A DNA stretch of 64,000 nt from Paenibacillus hemerocallicola (lineage in GTDB: Bacteria; Bacillota; Bacilli; Paenibacillales; NBRC-103111). The notes under the pieces were generated by a model. The model was not told the origin of the DNA. It saw only the letters and a list, made by a program, of their open reading frames with translations, and did no database searches. Made by a program: the position numbers and the translations under genes. Below are positions 34,254 to 45,860 of the stretch, one piece after another. Position 1 is the stretch's first letter. Each line of letters begins with the position of its first letter. The stretch lies in assembly GCF_006265175.1 (NCBI RefSeq), contig NZ_VDCQ01000017.1, positions 1 to 64,000 of the forward strand, in the 5' to 3' direction.

Positions 34254-35915
34254 ATGGAGAAAGAGAATCATGACCGCAAGATGAGCAGGAGAGCCGTACT
34301 TACCTTTGGTGCTGCAGGTGCCGCTGCGGTTACGGGAAGTTTGCTCGGCAGGGACGTTTCGTTCGGATACGGCGTGACGGACAATGTCTACGGCAGCGAA
34401 GCGGATATGCGGCGGATTGCGGAAGAAGTCGTGCAGGAATATGACCAGCAAGCATCCGAGGAGCTGGAACTGCACGGAGTGAATGCCGCGAAGCTGGGAG
34501 TGAAAGGAGACGGCACGGACGAAACCGCCGCATTGCGATCCGCTATCCAATATGCGGCCGACCGCCATTTGACACTGCTCATTCCGAGATGGATGACCGT
34601 AAGCGTTGATACGATCACGATTGCAGGCAAACAAAATTTCGGCATTCGATGCGAAGGCTGGATACGAAGATTGGACAGTTCCCCCACGATCGGCTCCTTA
34701 TTGAAGCTGGATTCATGTGCCGGTGTGTACATGCCCGAAATCCGTTTCGACGGAAACGGCTTGAATAACGGATGTATCGAGAATGTCGCTTATACCGTCA
34801 ATCAGGAACAGAAGCATTGCCTCGTCCTGCTGAACTGTCAGGACGTCTCGATCGATCGGTTCCATTGTGCGAACCCTTGCGGGGACGGCATCTATATTTC
34901 GGGTGGCTCCAAAAATTTGAAGCTGAATACGGTCACGGGAACAGCGGATGCGCAAATCGGCCGAAACCTCGTGTCGATCATTAACGCCCAAAATATATGG
35001 ATAGACTATTTGTACAGCGACAACATCGGTCATTACGATATGCCGGGAGGGTTCGATATCGAGCCTAACGCTTCTACCGAAACGGTACGCAACGTTTTCG
35101 TAAATTGTATGAACATTACGAGCGGCGGCACGAACCCCTGCTCTGTGTTGGGCACGAACAACGCCTTGGTAGAAAACGTGTTTCTCGGCAAGGTCAATCT
35201 CGTTCGCACGAACGTCGTTCAGCCTCCATCCGAGATTACAAGCGTCTACATATCCGCCTCCAACGTCCATATCGGTCAATTGAGCGTCATCAATAAAACG
35301 GCTCATAACATTTCGTTCCTTACCTTGAGCAAACAAGGACTGACGCCCAGAGGGATAACGATTCACGAGGCTTACGGCGAAGGCTGTTACCGCGGCATTC
35401 AAGTCGGCTTCGGCTCGAATGCGGTCGAAGATGTTCATATTCGGGCGACCCTCAGAAATTGCAAGCACGACGGAATCTTTATGGGAACCGCGAAAAATGT
35501 GAAGCTGGACATTGATATCGACAGCGTCGGAGCCGAGCGTTTCATGCTGAACAAGCCCGCGGGCGGCGGAGTATGCGACAATATTTACATTACCGGCAAC
35601 TTCTCAAAGCGGGGCACGGGGCTCAAAGCGATGATCATCGGCGACGTTCCCGCGAATGTGGTGAATTGGACACTCGAAAACGTCGATTTTACGGGATGGG
35701 GCAACAACCAGCGCTTGTACGGAGGAGGCTTCCAAGGCTCCGTCCGCAAAATCAATTGCCGGAATTTGACTCACTTGACGGCACTGCCGGCTTTCGAGCA
35801 ATTTAAGCAGGGCGACCTGATTTGGAATGACGGGGCCGATCCCGATGTTTCATACTGGAGAAGGCTGACGAACGGAACGGGAAATGCGCTGAATACAGAT
35901 TGGAAAGCGTATTGA
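34254..35915 (+). CDS. Tat-exported beta-helix protein 2
   Basis: A 553-residue secreted protein. Tat signal SRRAVLTFGAAGAAAVTG (11-28). A charged helical linker (RIAEEVVQEYDQQASEELEL) replaces the Cys-Cys linker of other copies. The PF12708 hallmark is KLGVKGDGTDETAALRSAI, followed by repeated parallel strands with short Asn/Gly turns (for example CQDVSIDRFHCANPCGDGIY). No extra C-terminal domain. AAGGAGGG decides the start at 34254; the open frame begins 135 bases earlier without a site. SBP2 follows after 27 bases, so the pair is one operon, in the reverse order from the other sites. Confidence 0.88.
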   Translation: MEKENHDRKMSRRAVLTFGAAGAAAVTGSLLGRDVSFGYGVTDNVYGSEADMRRIAEEVVQEYDQQASEELELHGVNAAKLGVKGDGTDETAALRSAIQYAADRHLTLLIPRWMTVSVDTITIAGKQNFGIRCEGWIRRLDSSPTIGSLLKLDSCAGVYMPEIRFDGNGLNNGCIENVAYTVNQEQKHCLVLLNCQDVSIDRFHCANPCGDGIYISGGSKNLKLNTVTGTADAQIGRNLVSIINAQNIWIDYLYSDNIGHYDMPGGFDIEPNASTETVRNVFVNCMNITSGGTNPCSVLGTNNALVENVFLGKVNLVRTNVVQPPSEITSVYISASNVHIGQLSVINKTAHNISFLTLSKQGLTPRGITIHEAYGEGCYRGIQVGFGSNAVEDVHIRATLRNCKHDGIFMGTAKNVKLDIDIDSVGAERFMLNKPAGGGVCDNIYITGNFSKRGTGLKAMIIGDVPANVVNWTLENVDFTGWGNNQRLYGGGFQGSVRKINCRNLTHLTALPAFEQFKQGDLIWNDGADPDVSYWRRLTNGTGNALNTDWKAY

Positions 35916-35942
35916 TATTACGATTGCGATGGAGGATCGCCT

Positions 35943-37280
35943 ATGTCAAAGAAAAGCATAATCGCCGCAATACTGGCACTATCGTCTTTAATCGGCTGCA
36001 GCAGTGGAGGAAGCGGCAGCGCCGGAACGGGACAAGACACGGACGGCAAGGCTGACGTCAAGCCGCAGACCGACGAACCGGTCGAACTGATCTTCCATTC
36101 CAACAACGGAGGAAACGTGGAGCAGTTCGACAGCAAATACGGGAACGATCTGCGGAAGAAGTTTCCGAATTATACGATCAAATATATCCCCGACGCCAAA
36201 GGCACCACGCTCCCCGACTTGATAGCCACGAACCAGCGGGTCGATATTTTGTACAATGTGCTCGATGCCGCCTTGCAGCCTTTGATCGAATACAATTTGC
36301 AGTATGACATGACCGATCTTGCCAAGAAGCACCAGGTCGACTTGTCGGTATTCGAGCCTGCGGTCATCAATGCGATCCGTAATTCGAGCGGCGGCAAGCT
36401 TTATATGCTCCCGACGGAAAATCAGGTTCTCGTGTTGTTTTACAACAAAGGCATTTTCGACAAGTTCGGCGTTCCTTATCCGAAAGACGGGATGACCTGG
36501 GACGAGGCGAATGAAGTGGCCAAGAAATTGACGCGCAGAGAAGGAGACAAGCAATATTTGGGCATCTTTAACGCCTCCCCCGCCATCATGTTCAAGACGA
36601 ACCAGTTGTCCGAGCCTTATCTCGATCCGAAGACGGGCAAATCGACGTTCGAGCGGGAATCGTGGAAGAAGCTCATTCAGACGCTCTTCCTCGATCCGGC
36701 GAAAAGTCAAGGTTATGCCGAGCGGATTGCCGAGTTGAAGCGGATGCCCAACCGGCTGGACTTTACGAATACGCAGGAGATCGCCATGTTTGCGTTCCAG
36801 TACGGATTTCCGCTGGCAGTGCCGAAAGATTTGGAGAAAATCGACTGGGACCTGGTATCGCTGCCGACGTTCAAGGAACAGCCCGGCATCGGTTCGCAAT
36901 CCGCCTCGGTCAGCGTCGGCATCACCTCGATCGCCAAAAACAAAGATGCGGCCATGGAAGTCATCAAATATTTGACGTCGGCGGAATACCAGATGGAAAT
37001 ATCGAAGAAAGGCGTCATGTCCGCCCGGACTGACGAAGCGATCAAGAATGCGTTCGCCCAGGACAGCCCGAACAAGGGAAAGAACTGGAAAGCGGTATAC
37101 TACAACAAAATCGCTCCCATCTCGTATAAATCCCCTTACGAGACGAAGGTCGAGAACTTGTACGGCGCGGCCGTTATGGACATCGTGACGGGCAAGACGG
37201 ACTTGAATACCGCTCTGCGCGAGACGGCGGAGAAGGCCGACAAAGCCGTTGCCGACGAGAAGCAGAGCAAGAATAAGTAG
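35943..37280 (+). CDS. Extracellular solute-binding lipoprotein 2
   Basis: A 445-residue lipoprotein. The signal KSIIAAILALSSLIGCSSGG has its lipobox cysteine near residue 20. It belongs to the same paralogous family as SBP1, 3 and 4: FYNKGIFDKFGVPYPKDGMT and the final TDLNTALRETAEKADKAVAD are conserved. GGAGG lies before the ATG. Encoded directly after beta-helix protein 2; no permease is linked. It probably binds an oligosaccharide at the outer face of the membrane. The GDSL hydrolase gene follows after 103 bp. Confidence 0.9.
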   Translation: MSKKSIIAAILALSSLIGCSSGGSGSAGTGQDTDGKADVKPQTDEPVELIFHSNNGGNVEQFDSKYGNDLRKKFPNYTIKYIPDAKGTTLPDLIATNQRVDILYNVLDAALQPLIEYNLQYDMTDLAKKHQVDLSVFEPAVINAIRNSSGGKLYMLPTENQVLVLFYNKGIFDKFGVPYPKDGMTWDEANEVAKKLTRREGDKQYLGIFNASPAIMFKTNQLSEPYLDPKTGKSTFERESWKKLIQTLFLDPAKSQGYAERIAELKRMPNRLDFTNTQEIAMFAFQYGFPLAVPKDLEKIDWDLVSLPTFKEQPGIGSQSASVSVGITSIAKNKDAAMEVIKYLTSAEYQMEISKKGVMSARTDEAIKNAFAQDSPNKGKNWKAVYYNKIAPISYKSPYETKVENLYGAAVMDIVTGKTDLNTALRETAEKADKAVADEKQSKNK

Positions 37281-37383
37281 GGCGGAACAGCAGGTAAAGT
37301 CAATAGCGTGCAACGACAAGGACCTTCCCTTAGGTTAAAATGATGAAGTGAACGTAGCATAAGCGAATGGGAGGAACAAGCGC

Positions 37384-38109
37384 ATGTACGAGTTTACGAG
37401 ACTATACGGCCGGCTGCAGGAAAAAGCGGATAACCCCGCCGCCCGACCGGTTATTTATGTAGCGATCGGAGACAGCGTCACGCAGGGCTGTATGGAAGAC
37501 GGCGTAGTCGAGCACGAGCAAGTATACCACCAGTTGTTAAGGCTGCGCGTGGCCAAGCGATATCCTTCCAGCATCTTCAACGTGATCAACTCGGGAGTAT
37601 CCGGGGACAGCGTCTCCCGGTCCAGAGGAAGGTGGCAGCGGGACGTCCTGTGCTACAATCCCGACCTGGTGACGATCAAGTTCGGCCTGAATGACGCCCA
37701 TGGCGGAGTAAAGGGAATCGAAGCGTATATCGGCGCCATCCGCGACCTCGTCCGACTCGTCAAGGAAGAGACGGAAGCCGACATCCTCCTCATTACCCCA
37801 AGCATGATGATGAAGCGGGAGAACGGGCTCATATCGCCCGGCCACGAGCATCACATTCCGACTTTCAAGGCCTTGTACGAAGCCGGTCACCTGCTCCGGT
37901 ATGTCGAAGCGTTGCGGGCATTCGCTTCGGCGAGCGGTCTGCCGCTGCTCGACGTCTACGCCATGTGGGAGAAGATGGAGGCGGACGGCGTGGATATACA
38001 CACCCGTCTGTCCAACGGCATCAACCATCCCGACCGACTGTTTCACGAGCAATTCGCCGAAGCGCTGGAGGAAGCGCTGTTCGCGGGAGCGACTCGATCC
38101 GATTCATAA
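37384..38109 (+). CDS. SGNH/GDSL-family hydrolase (esterase)
   Basis: A 241-residue hydrolase. Block I AIGDSVTQG has the nucleophile Ser31, block II NSGVSGDS has the oxyanion Gly, block III GLNDAHGG has Asn103, and block V NGINHPDRLFHEQF supplies the Asp-x-x-His-like pair near residue 215. No signal peptide, so intracellular; a deacetylase for acetylated sugars is the usual role in carbohydrate clusters. GGGAGG precedes the ATG. It probably belongs to the beta-helix 2/SBP2 operon. Confidence 0.9.
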   Translation: MYEFTRLYGRLQEKADNPAARPVIYVAIGDSVTQGCMEDGVVEHEQVYHQLLRLRVAKRYPSSIFNVINSGVSGDSVSRSRGRWQRDVLCYNPDLVTIKFGLNDAHGGVKGIEAYIGAIRDLVRLVKEETEADILLITPSMMMKRENGLISPGHEHHIPTFKALYEAGHLLRYVEALRAFASASGLPLLDVYAMWEKMEADGVDIHTRLSNGINHPDRLFHEQFAEALEEALFAGATRSDS

Positions 38110-38117
38110 CGTCGGAG

Positions 38118-38162
38118 CAAAAGGGCGACCGAGCCGGAATGACCGGCACGGCCGTCCTTTTG
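38118..38162. terminator. Bidirectional terminator between GDSL and beta-helix 3 genes
   Basis: CAAAAGG (38118-38124) pairs with CCTTTTG (38156-38162), enclosing an inner CCGG/CCGG stem. The A- and T-rich ends could work in both directions for the two converging genes. Confidence 0.65.
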
Positions 38163-38172
38163 CGTACCGTTG

Positions 38173-40230
38173 TCAAGCGTCGGCCAAACATAGGAGACCG
38201 TTATGATAAGCTTGCGCGTCTTCCAGCCGATCGAACTGGACCGCCTGCCAGTCGGCCACGCGTACGACGGAAGCCGCGGTCGCGGCCGAGAACGTCAGCG
38301 CGATCCGGTTCGTGCCGTTCGCCACCACTTTCGCAAGCGTCGATATGCAGCGCCAACGCGCCTGGATATCCGCTCCGAAGTCGTTGGTCAGCAGAATTCC
38401 GCCCGATTGCTTGAAAGCCGTCTTCACATCGCCGGATACGTTCTTGACATGAACGCTCGCGACGATATATTTCCCGGGCGTCAACGTGTATGGAGAGGTC
38501 ATCGTTACGGTAGTTGCGGCGGGAATCGTATATTCGGCGCACGAAGCGGCCACAACGCCGTCTGCGACTTGCGTCGACGTAATGGACGGGTGCGATGCGC
38601 TAGGGATGGACGCGGTTCCGCCGAACGACCGGTGCTGCGCGTCGGCTCCGAAATCCTGGCGTGACGCCGCGACGCGCAGCGGCGTCCAAGCCCCGCCCCG
38701 GGCGGTTTTATGCGGCGCTCCGATCGAGGTGACGAGCATATTTTGCGGGCGGCCGTATTGGGAATTGTCCCGCTCCGACATCAGCACGCTGTCCGCGTCT
38801 ACGGATACGCGCAGCCGGGTCACCCCGGTAATATCGGATAGCTGGCATTCCGACATTTTCAAGGAGGAGTTGATCAGTTCGATCGATTCCATCAAAAGCC
38901 CGGACAGCGTCGCATTGCGGACATTGGTCAAACTGATTTCATACGGAACGCGCATCGTCCCGTCGATATTTACCGGAGCCCCCGGAGTCGTCGTTCCCGC
39001 CACCCGCTCGAACCAGCCTCCGCGAAAATCGATACTGCCCGTCGCGATGCCGTTCGTATTGCCGCCGGTAGTAAGCATGCCGAAACCGTTTACATATTCG
39101 GTCAAACAGCCGTCGAAGACAAGATCCAGAGAGGAGCCGGAGCGGGTGGACATATCGTAGCGGTAACACGCTTTGGCTATGTTCGGCCCCATGTGGCAGC
39201 GGATGTAGTGGTCGTTCCCTTCGTGCATCGACGGATCGGCATTGACCGCGGTCGACCATACGCCATAATCGGATGCGATTACGGTCAGCTCGCGGAATAC
39301 GTTGCCGATATTGCCTTGAGGCTTGCGGACGGCCGCCAGGCAGTTGGCGAACAAAATGCGCGCGAATTCGTACCGGCCTACGAATCGGCCGTCCGCGGGG
39401 GAATCGGCCAAGGTCGGGTAAGAGATCGCCGCGGCGCCGCGATTGATGCCGTCGTAGCGAAAGTCCCCCACGAACCGCCAGCGCCAGTCCCCCGTCGGAA
39501 TCCGCCTGTTCAAAGTAATGGCCGGGATCGAGGTGACCGCCGGAGTAATAACGGTACCGTAGCCGTTGCCCTGCAGGCCGCCGGGAAGCAGTACATTAAA
39601 CTTGTACGTTCCGTCGCCTAGCCGGAGGGTCGAATCCGGATCGGACGAATCGATGCAGGCTTGGATCGCTTCCGTATCGACTGTCGCCGGCTCGTAAGGC
39701 TTCGCCCCGAAATCGTCCGCGGTATACGGCACCGTGCCTCCTCCCCTGCATCTTAGCCAGCAGCCGCTGCCCGTGCCGGAATGGGCGTACCACGCCTGTC
39801 TCTGAGTCTGGGACGACCAGTCGGACGGAAATGGCGCCGACGGATCGACGATGCTTCCGCCGTTATGCAGCGTTCGGCCAATCGTCTCGTCGTATACGAA
39901 GATCTCCCCGCCAATGACGCTCCCGGCATGATAACCTGCCAATCCTGCTACCTTTCCGTGCTCGTAAGGCAGGGTCAGCAAATCGGCCATATAAAGCGCC
40001 GACTCGCCGTAAGCGGCTGCATACACCGATCCCGATACCGTCAGCGCGCTCCCCTGGACGGGATACAGCGTCCCGAAGCCTGCGCCGCAGGCCGCCGCCG
40101 CAATCCCCGCCGTACCGATCGTCTGCAGCAGCCTTCTTCGGCTCAACGACTGCTCCCCGCTCCAATTTGCTTGTTCCGCTCCCGTCTCTGCTTCCACGAC
40201 ATTCCCGTTTTCATGGTTACGATCCGTCAT
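38173..40230 (-). CDS. Tat-exported beta-helix protein 3 with C-terminal jelly-roll-like domain
   Basis: A 685-residue secreted protein. Tat signal SRRRLLQTIGTAGIAAAACG (30-49). Next comes a small tailspike-like lead domain (LAGYHAGSVIGGEIFVYDET), then DDFGAKPYEPATVDTEAIQA, a divergent version of the PF12708 entry motif, and a beta-helix. The last ~150 residues (YTLTPGKYIVASVHVKNVSG to TAASVVRVADWQAVQFD) look like a carbohydrate-binding-type beta-sandwich. AAGGAGAG precedes the ATG. It is the last gene of the run SBP3, beta-helix 4, beta-helix 3, with 172 bp before it. I cannot identify catalytic residues. Confidence 0.85.
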   Translation of the reverse strand: MTDRNHENGNVVEAETGAEQANWSGEQSLSRRRLLQTIGTAGIAAAACGAGFGTLYPVQGSALTVSGSVYAAAYGESALYMADLLTLPYEHGKVAGLAGYHAGSVIGGEIFVYDETIGRTLHNGGSIVDPSAPFPSDWSSQTQRQAWYAHSGTGSGCWLRCRGGGTVPYTADDFGAKPYEPATVDTEAIQACIDSSDPDSTLRLGDGTYKFNVLLPGGLQGNGYGTVITPAVTSIPAITLNRRIPTGDWRWRFVGDFRYDGINRGAAAISYPTLADSPADGRFVGRYEFARILFANCLAAVRKPQGNIGNVFRELTVIASDYGVWSTAVNADPSMHEGNDHYIRCHMGPNIAKACYRYDMSTRSGSSLDLVFDGCLTEYVNGFGMLTTGGNTNGIATGSIDFRGGWFERVAGTTTPGAPVNIDGTMRVPYEISLTNVRNATLSGLLMESIELINSSLKMSECQLSDITGVTRLRVSVDADSVLMSERDNSQYGRPQNMLVTSIGAPHKTARGGAWTPLRVAASRQDFGADAQHRSFGGTASIPSASHPSITSTQVADGVVAASCAEYTIPAATTVTMTSPYTLTPGKYIVASVHVKNVSGDVKTAFKQSGGILLTNDFGADIQARWRCISTLAKVVANGTNRIALTFSAATAASVVRVADWQAVQFDRLEDAQAYHNGLLCLADA

Positions 40231-40402
40231 GAGTCACTCTCCTTAGTGAGCTAGAATTGCGTTACGAATAACTCTCCTGATGCCGCCTTCCGTCTCTCGC
40301 CATTTACCCCGACAATTGCAATCGCTTTCTTTTCCCGGTACTGAAGCTTAGCTAAATTATCCCGCACCGGAACCCTAGCGAGAAGCAAGGAATGAGCGTT
40401 TG

Positions 40403-42847
<2,445 letters not shown>

Positions 42848-42885
42848 TCCCATTCCTCCCGCATCGATACGTTTTTGCCGTACGC

Positions 42886-42929
42886 GCATTGCCCCGGGGT
42901 CTCCTATCTCGGTACGCCCGAGGCAATGC
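42886..42929 (-). promoter_or_regulatory. Intercistronic hairpin between SBP3 and beta-helix 4
   Basis: GCATTGCC-CCGGG (from 42886) pairs with CCCG-AGGCAATGC (42917-42929), a near-perfect long stem without a T-run. It lies between the SBP3 stop and the beta-helix start. It may stabilise the upstream mRNA or dampen read-through; this is inferred from position and form. Confidence 0.5.
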
Positions 42930-42997
42930 CAACTACTTCCGATTTCAAAGCACGTCGGCTGTCAAACGCAATTCCTGGCATGATGGCCCGCAGTCGG

Positions 42998-44326
42998 CTA
43001 TCTGGCTTTGAGCTCGGCCAACTTTTTGTCCACTTCCTCTTCCGCCCTTTTCAGTCCGCTGTTGACATCGGTATTCCCCTTCAATACTTCCATCAGCTGG
43101 TTTTGCACGATCGTCATCGCTTCCCGGTCATAGATCGTAACCGGCGGAATATTCGGGTACGTTTGGTTGAACAGACTTTTCACGTTTTTCCCTTTGGCTG
43201 CCGGGTTGTTCTCGAACGCATGCTCCAAAATCGCCTTATCCTTCAGTCCGGTAACCCGTCCGTTCTTGGTCGCCTCCAGCTGCACCTCGGGGTCCGTGCT
43301 CAAATACGAAATGATCTGGAAGGCCAGGTCGGCATGCTTGCCGCCTTGCGGCAGGACGAAGCCGTCGGAGAACAATCCCGTATTGACGTTTGGCTTATCC
43401 TTGAGAGTCGGATACGTGACCAGATCCCAGCGGAAGCCGTCCTTCTCCGCGCCGACCATGTCGGAATTTTGCAAATACAGGATTTCCGCGATCATCGCCA
43501 CGTTCCGCGTCTTCAGAAACTCGTCCCGCGTACTTATATTTCGTTGAGCTTGCGGCATCGGCTCGGGGTACGTCCGCTGCATAAGCTCGAACAACGATTT
43601 CCAGCCGTCGGTCGCCACTGCCGCTTTCCCCGTCTTGGCGTCGAGATACGGAAGACCCATCTGCATTTGCAAACGATTCAGCGCACCCGGCGGGCGGAAG
43701 CCTATATAGTTCACGCCGTTGTCCGGCCGGGTCAGCTTCTTGCCGAGCTCGATAACCTCGTCCCATGTCATATTGTCTTTCGGATATGTGACCCCGAACT
43801 TGTCGAAAATGTCTTTGTTGTATTGAAGCGCGAAGGCGAGAACGTTATAGGGCAAATAATACAGGTGTCCCTGATCCGAATACGACTTGATGCTGTCGAC
43901 CAATTTGGGATCGTATTTGCCGAAATCGAAGCCGTGCTTTTTGGCGAGCGGCGTCAAATCTATCGGCACCTTGAGCGGGGTGAGCAGATGGATATTGGTC
44001 AGCCCTTCCCAAATGATATCGGGGACATCCCCGGCCGCGAGCAGCTCTTCGATCGTCGTTCCTTTTTCGTTTTTGACCAGTTGCAGCGTGACGTGAGGAA
44101 ATTTCTTCTTGACGAATTGGTTGATGTATTTCTCGAAATCGTCCAGCACCGTATGCGCGTAAAACTTCAGCGTTACCGGCTCCACCGGCTTCGTCTGCGC
44201 ATTGGTTCCCGCCTTCGGATCTTTCCCGTCTTCCGCGCCGTTCTCTTTCTCTTGGGAGCCGCAGCCTGCCGCAAACAGTCCTAGCGCAAGCACTGCGGCG
44301 CCGATTCCGATCGTTCTCGCTTTCAT
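42998..44326 (-). CDS. Extracellular solute-binding lipoprotein 3
   Basis: A 442-residue lipoprotein. The signal ARTIGIGAAVLALGLFAAGC has its lipobox Cys near residue 22. Paralogue of the other SBPs: QYNKDIFDKFGVTYPKDNMT is present and the end is TDVNSGLKRAEEEVDKKLAE. AAGGGGAC before ATG 44326 fixes the start; the open frame extends to 44602 but has no signal or site there. It heads the operon with beta-helix proteins 4 and 3. The shared promoter module lies about 275 bp upstream, implying a long leader. No permease is linked. Confidence 0.9.
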   Translation of the reverse strand: MKARTIGIGAAVLALGLFAAGCGSQEKENGAEDGKDPKAGTNAQTKPVEPVTLKFYAHTVLDDFEKYINQFVKKKFPHVTLQLVKNEKGTTIEELLAAGDVPDIIWEGLTNIHLLTPLKVPIDLTPLAKKHGFDFGKYDPKLVDSIKSYSDQGHLYYLPYNVLAFALQYNKDIFDKFGVTYPKDNMTWDEVIELGKKLTRPDNGVNYIGFRPPGALNRLQMQMGLPYLDAKTGKAAVATDGWKSLFELMQRTYPEPMPQAQRNISTRDEFLKTRNVAMIAEILYLQNSDMVGAEKDGFRWDLVTYPTLKDKPNVNTGLFSDGFVLPQGGKHADLAFQIISYLSTDPEVQLEATKNGRVTGLKDKAILEHAFENNPAAKGKNVKSLFNQTYPNIPPVTIYDREAMTIVQNQLMEVLKGNTDVNSGLKRAEEEVDKKLAELKAR

Positions 44327-44600
44327 TCGAATGTCCCCTTTTGCTCCGCCGACAGGCGGAAGTTCGGATTTTGGTGAAACACGGGTCCGGAGCTGCCGCG
44401 CATCAGCCTTTCGGAATATCGCGCGATGACTCGCTCCATAGTTGGCATTGTGAAGCTCGAAAGCTCCGTCGATGGCCGTCCTGTACCTCCCATCCACTCC
44501 TTTCGCCGATTTTGTTCCAAGAGCTTCCGGTCGCAGCCTTTTTCTACTTCCTGCTTCCCCCAGGTCCGTATGGCTGATACGCTTGCCGCCAACTGATCCC

Positions 44601-44720
44601 ATTATAAGAAACCGGGCCGCCGCGGGTCTTTAGAGAATATCTCACAAGTTGCCGGAATCGTCGTTCAAGTAACCGCTTTCTCCACCCCGTTTGCACGGCG
44701 CGTTTGCATTTTATTGACTT
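44601..44720 (-). promoter_or_regulatory. Shared promoter module, copy 2 (SBP3 operon)
   Basis: On the minus strand: -10 TATAAT (complement of 44601-44606), 18 bases, CTAAAGACC (complement of 44625-44633). The box CGTTTGCATTTTATTGACTT is at 44701-44720, 76 bp from GGTCTTTAG. A second CGTTTGCAC lies closer, at 44688-44696. Same layout as copies at 32958 and 49033. The leader to the SBP3 start would be about 270 bases. Confidence 0.65.
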
Positions 44721-44776
44721 CTTTCGCAAAACCGGAAGCCCGGACACCCGATTCCGCAAAGCCGCGCCAGACAAAA

Positions 44777-44817
44777 TAAAACCTCCACCCCGCTTTCGAG
44801 CAAGCGGTTGTGGAGGT
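44777..44817 (-). terminator. Terminator after the AraC gene
   Basis: Minus strand: ACCTCCA...TGGAGGT (44781-44787 / 44811-44817) with an inner CCGCTT/AAGCGG pairing, followed by TTTATTTTG. The design is like the hairpin at 3250-3295. Confidence 0.8.
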
Positions 44818-44875
44818 ATGGACTTCATCGGAGCGGTACTCGCTTATCGGATTGCGCCTTTTTCGGCGATAGCCG

Positions 44876-45709
44876 CTACTTGGCGCCGCCGCGACCGTTT
44901 TTCTGCGCTTCCCGCCACTCACGGGGACTGCTGCCGAACTTTTGCTTGAACAGCCGCGAGAAGTAGTGGATGCTGTTGAACCCCGTCGATTCGGCTATTT
45001 GCTGAATCCCCATATCGGTGTTGGCCAAATAACTGACTGCGGCGCTCAGCCTCAGCTTGTTCAAATAATGCATCGGCGTAACGCCCGCCTCGTTCTTGAA
45101 AGCCCGGACGAGATACGACGGATTCAGATGCACTTGCTTGGCCAGCGCCGTCAAATCGAGCGGATCGTAATAATTCGTTTCCATTTGCCGGATGAGCCAT
45201 TGGATCGATTGTCTTGTCGTCTGGTCCTGCTCCTCGGAGGCGTCGATACGCCCCCGAAAATGATGGCGGATTAAGAGCAGCGTTTTCCTTATATCCAGCA
45301 GGGCGATTTCCTCATAGAACGAAGCATCGCTTTTGCGGCTTAACAAGGACGATGTCAGCGTATCGAGCGTCTGCTTGATGAGCCGCAGCTCCGCGCAATC
45401 GTAGTCCGCCGACCGCTGTAAGCGATTCCATTCGATCGCCTGCTCGACCGTCACGAACGGATCGGATTCCCCGATATCCAGCTCGAGAAACCAGAAGCTT
45501 AGCGGAGACGGAAATCGCAGCAAATGGGGCGTGTTCGGCGTAAGCAGAAACAGACTCGGCGAAGGAACCTCATATTCGAGTCCCATCCACTCCAGCACCG
45601 TCGTCTCTCCTTGCGTAAAGTACAGCATCTCGCAATAAGGGTGTATGCCGCCGCTTCTTCCCGATCGATCGAGAATCCGGTCGTAGTAGTTGAACGTTCT
45701 GATTCGCAA
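44876..45709 (-). CDS. AraC-family regulator (paralogue of 54295-55116)
   Basis: A 277-residue regulator. N-terminal cupin segment GGIHPYCEMLYFTQGETTVL and PSLFLLTPNTPHLLRF. The C-terminal DNA-binding part has LAKQVHLNPSYLVRAFKNEA and IAESTGFNSIHYFSRLFKQK, ending PREWRE. I place the start at TTG 45709, behind GGGAGGG, giving LRIRTFNYY, which aligns with MQIRTFNHH of the paralogue. Its own terminator separates it from the SBP3 promoter. It is a candidate regulator of the SBP3 and SBP4 operons on either side. Confidence 0.92.
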   Translation of the reverse strand: MRIRTFNYYDRILDRSGRSGGIHPYCEMLYFTQGETTVLEWMGLEYEVPSPSLFLLTPNTPHLLRFPSPLSFWFLELDIGESDPFVTVEQAIEWNRLQRSADYDCAELRLIKQTLDTLTSSLLSRKSDASFYEEIALLDIRKTLLLIRHHFRGRIDASEEQDQTTRQSIQWLIRQMETNYYDPLDLTALAKQVHLNPSYLVRAFKNEAGVTPMHYLNKLRLSAAVSYLANTDMGIQQIAESTGFNSIHYFSRLFKQKFGSSPREWREAQKNGRGGAK

Positions 45710-45860
45710 GTGGCTCCCTCCCGTCAATCGCCGTATACGGGAATTATACGGTTACCGGAGTACGCGGGTCAATCGCGCCCGTTCTCAAGCCCGTTTCCGG
45801 CGCGATATGCGGCTTCCGACCAGGCGGTCGGACAAACCGGCCGTTCCGGCAAGCTGCCGG

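Larger units (their letters stand above)
44327..44875. other. Non-coding interval upstream of SBP3
   Basis: It contains the leader of SBP3 (44327 to about 44594), the promoter module copy 2 (44601-44720) and the terminator of the AraC gene (44779-44817). A minus frame of 89 codons in the leader (44323-44592) has no recognisable content and I do not call it. Confidence 0.6.

Noticed and set aside
44323-44592. 89-codon minus frame upstream of SBP3
   Set aside because: No family similarity that I can see; it lies in the leader and overlaps the SBP3 start.
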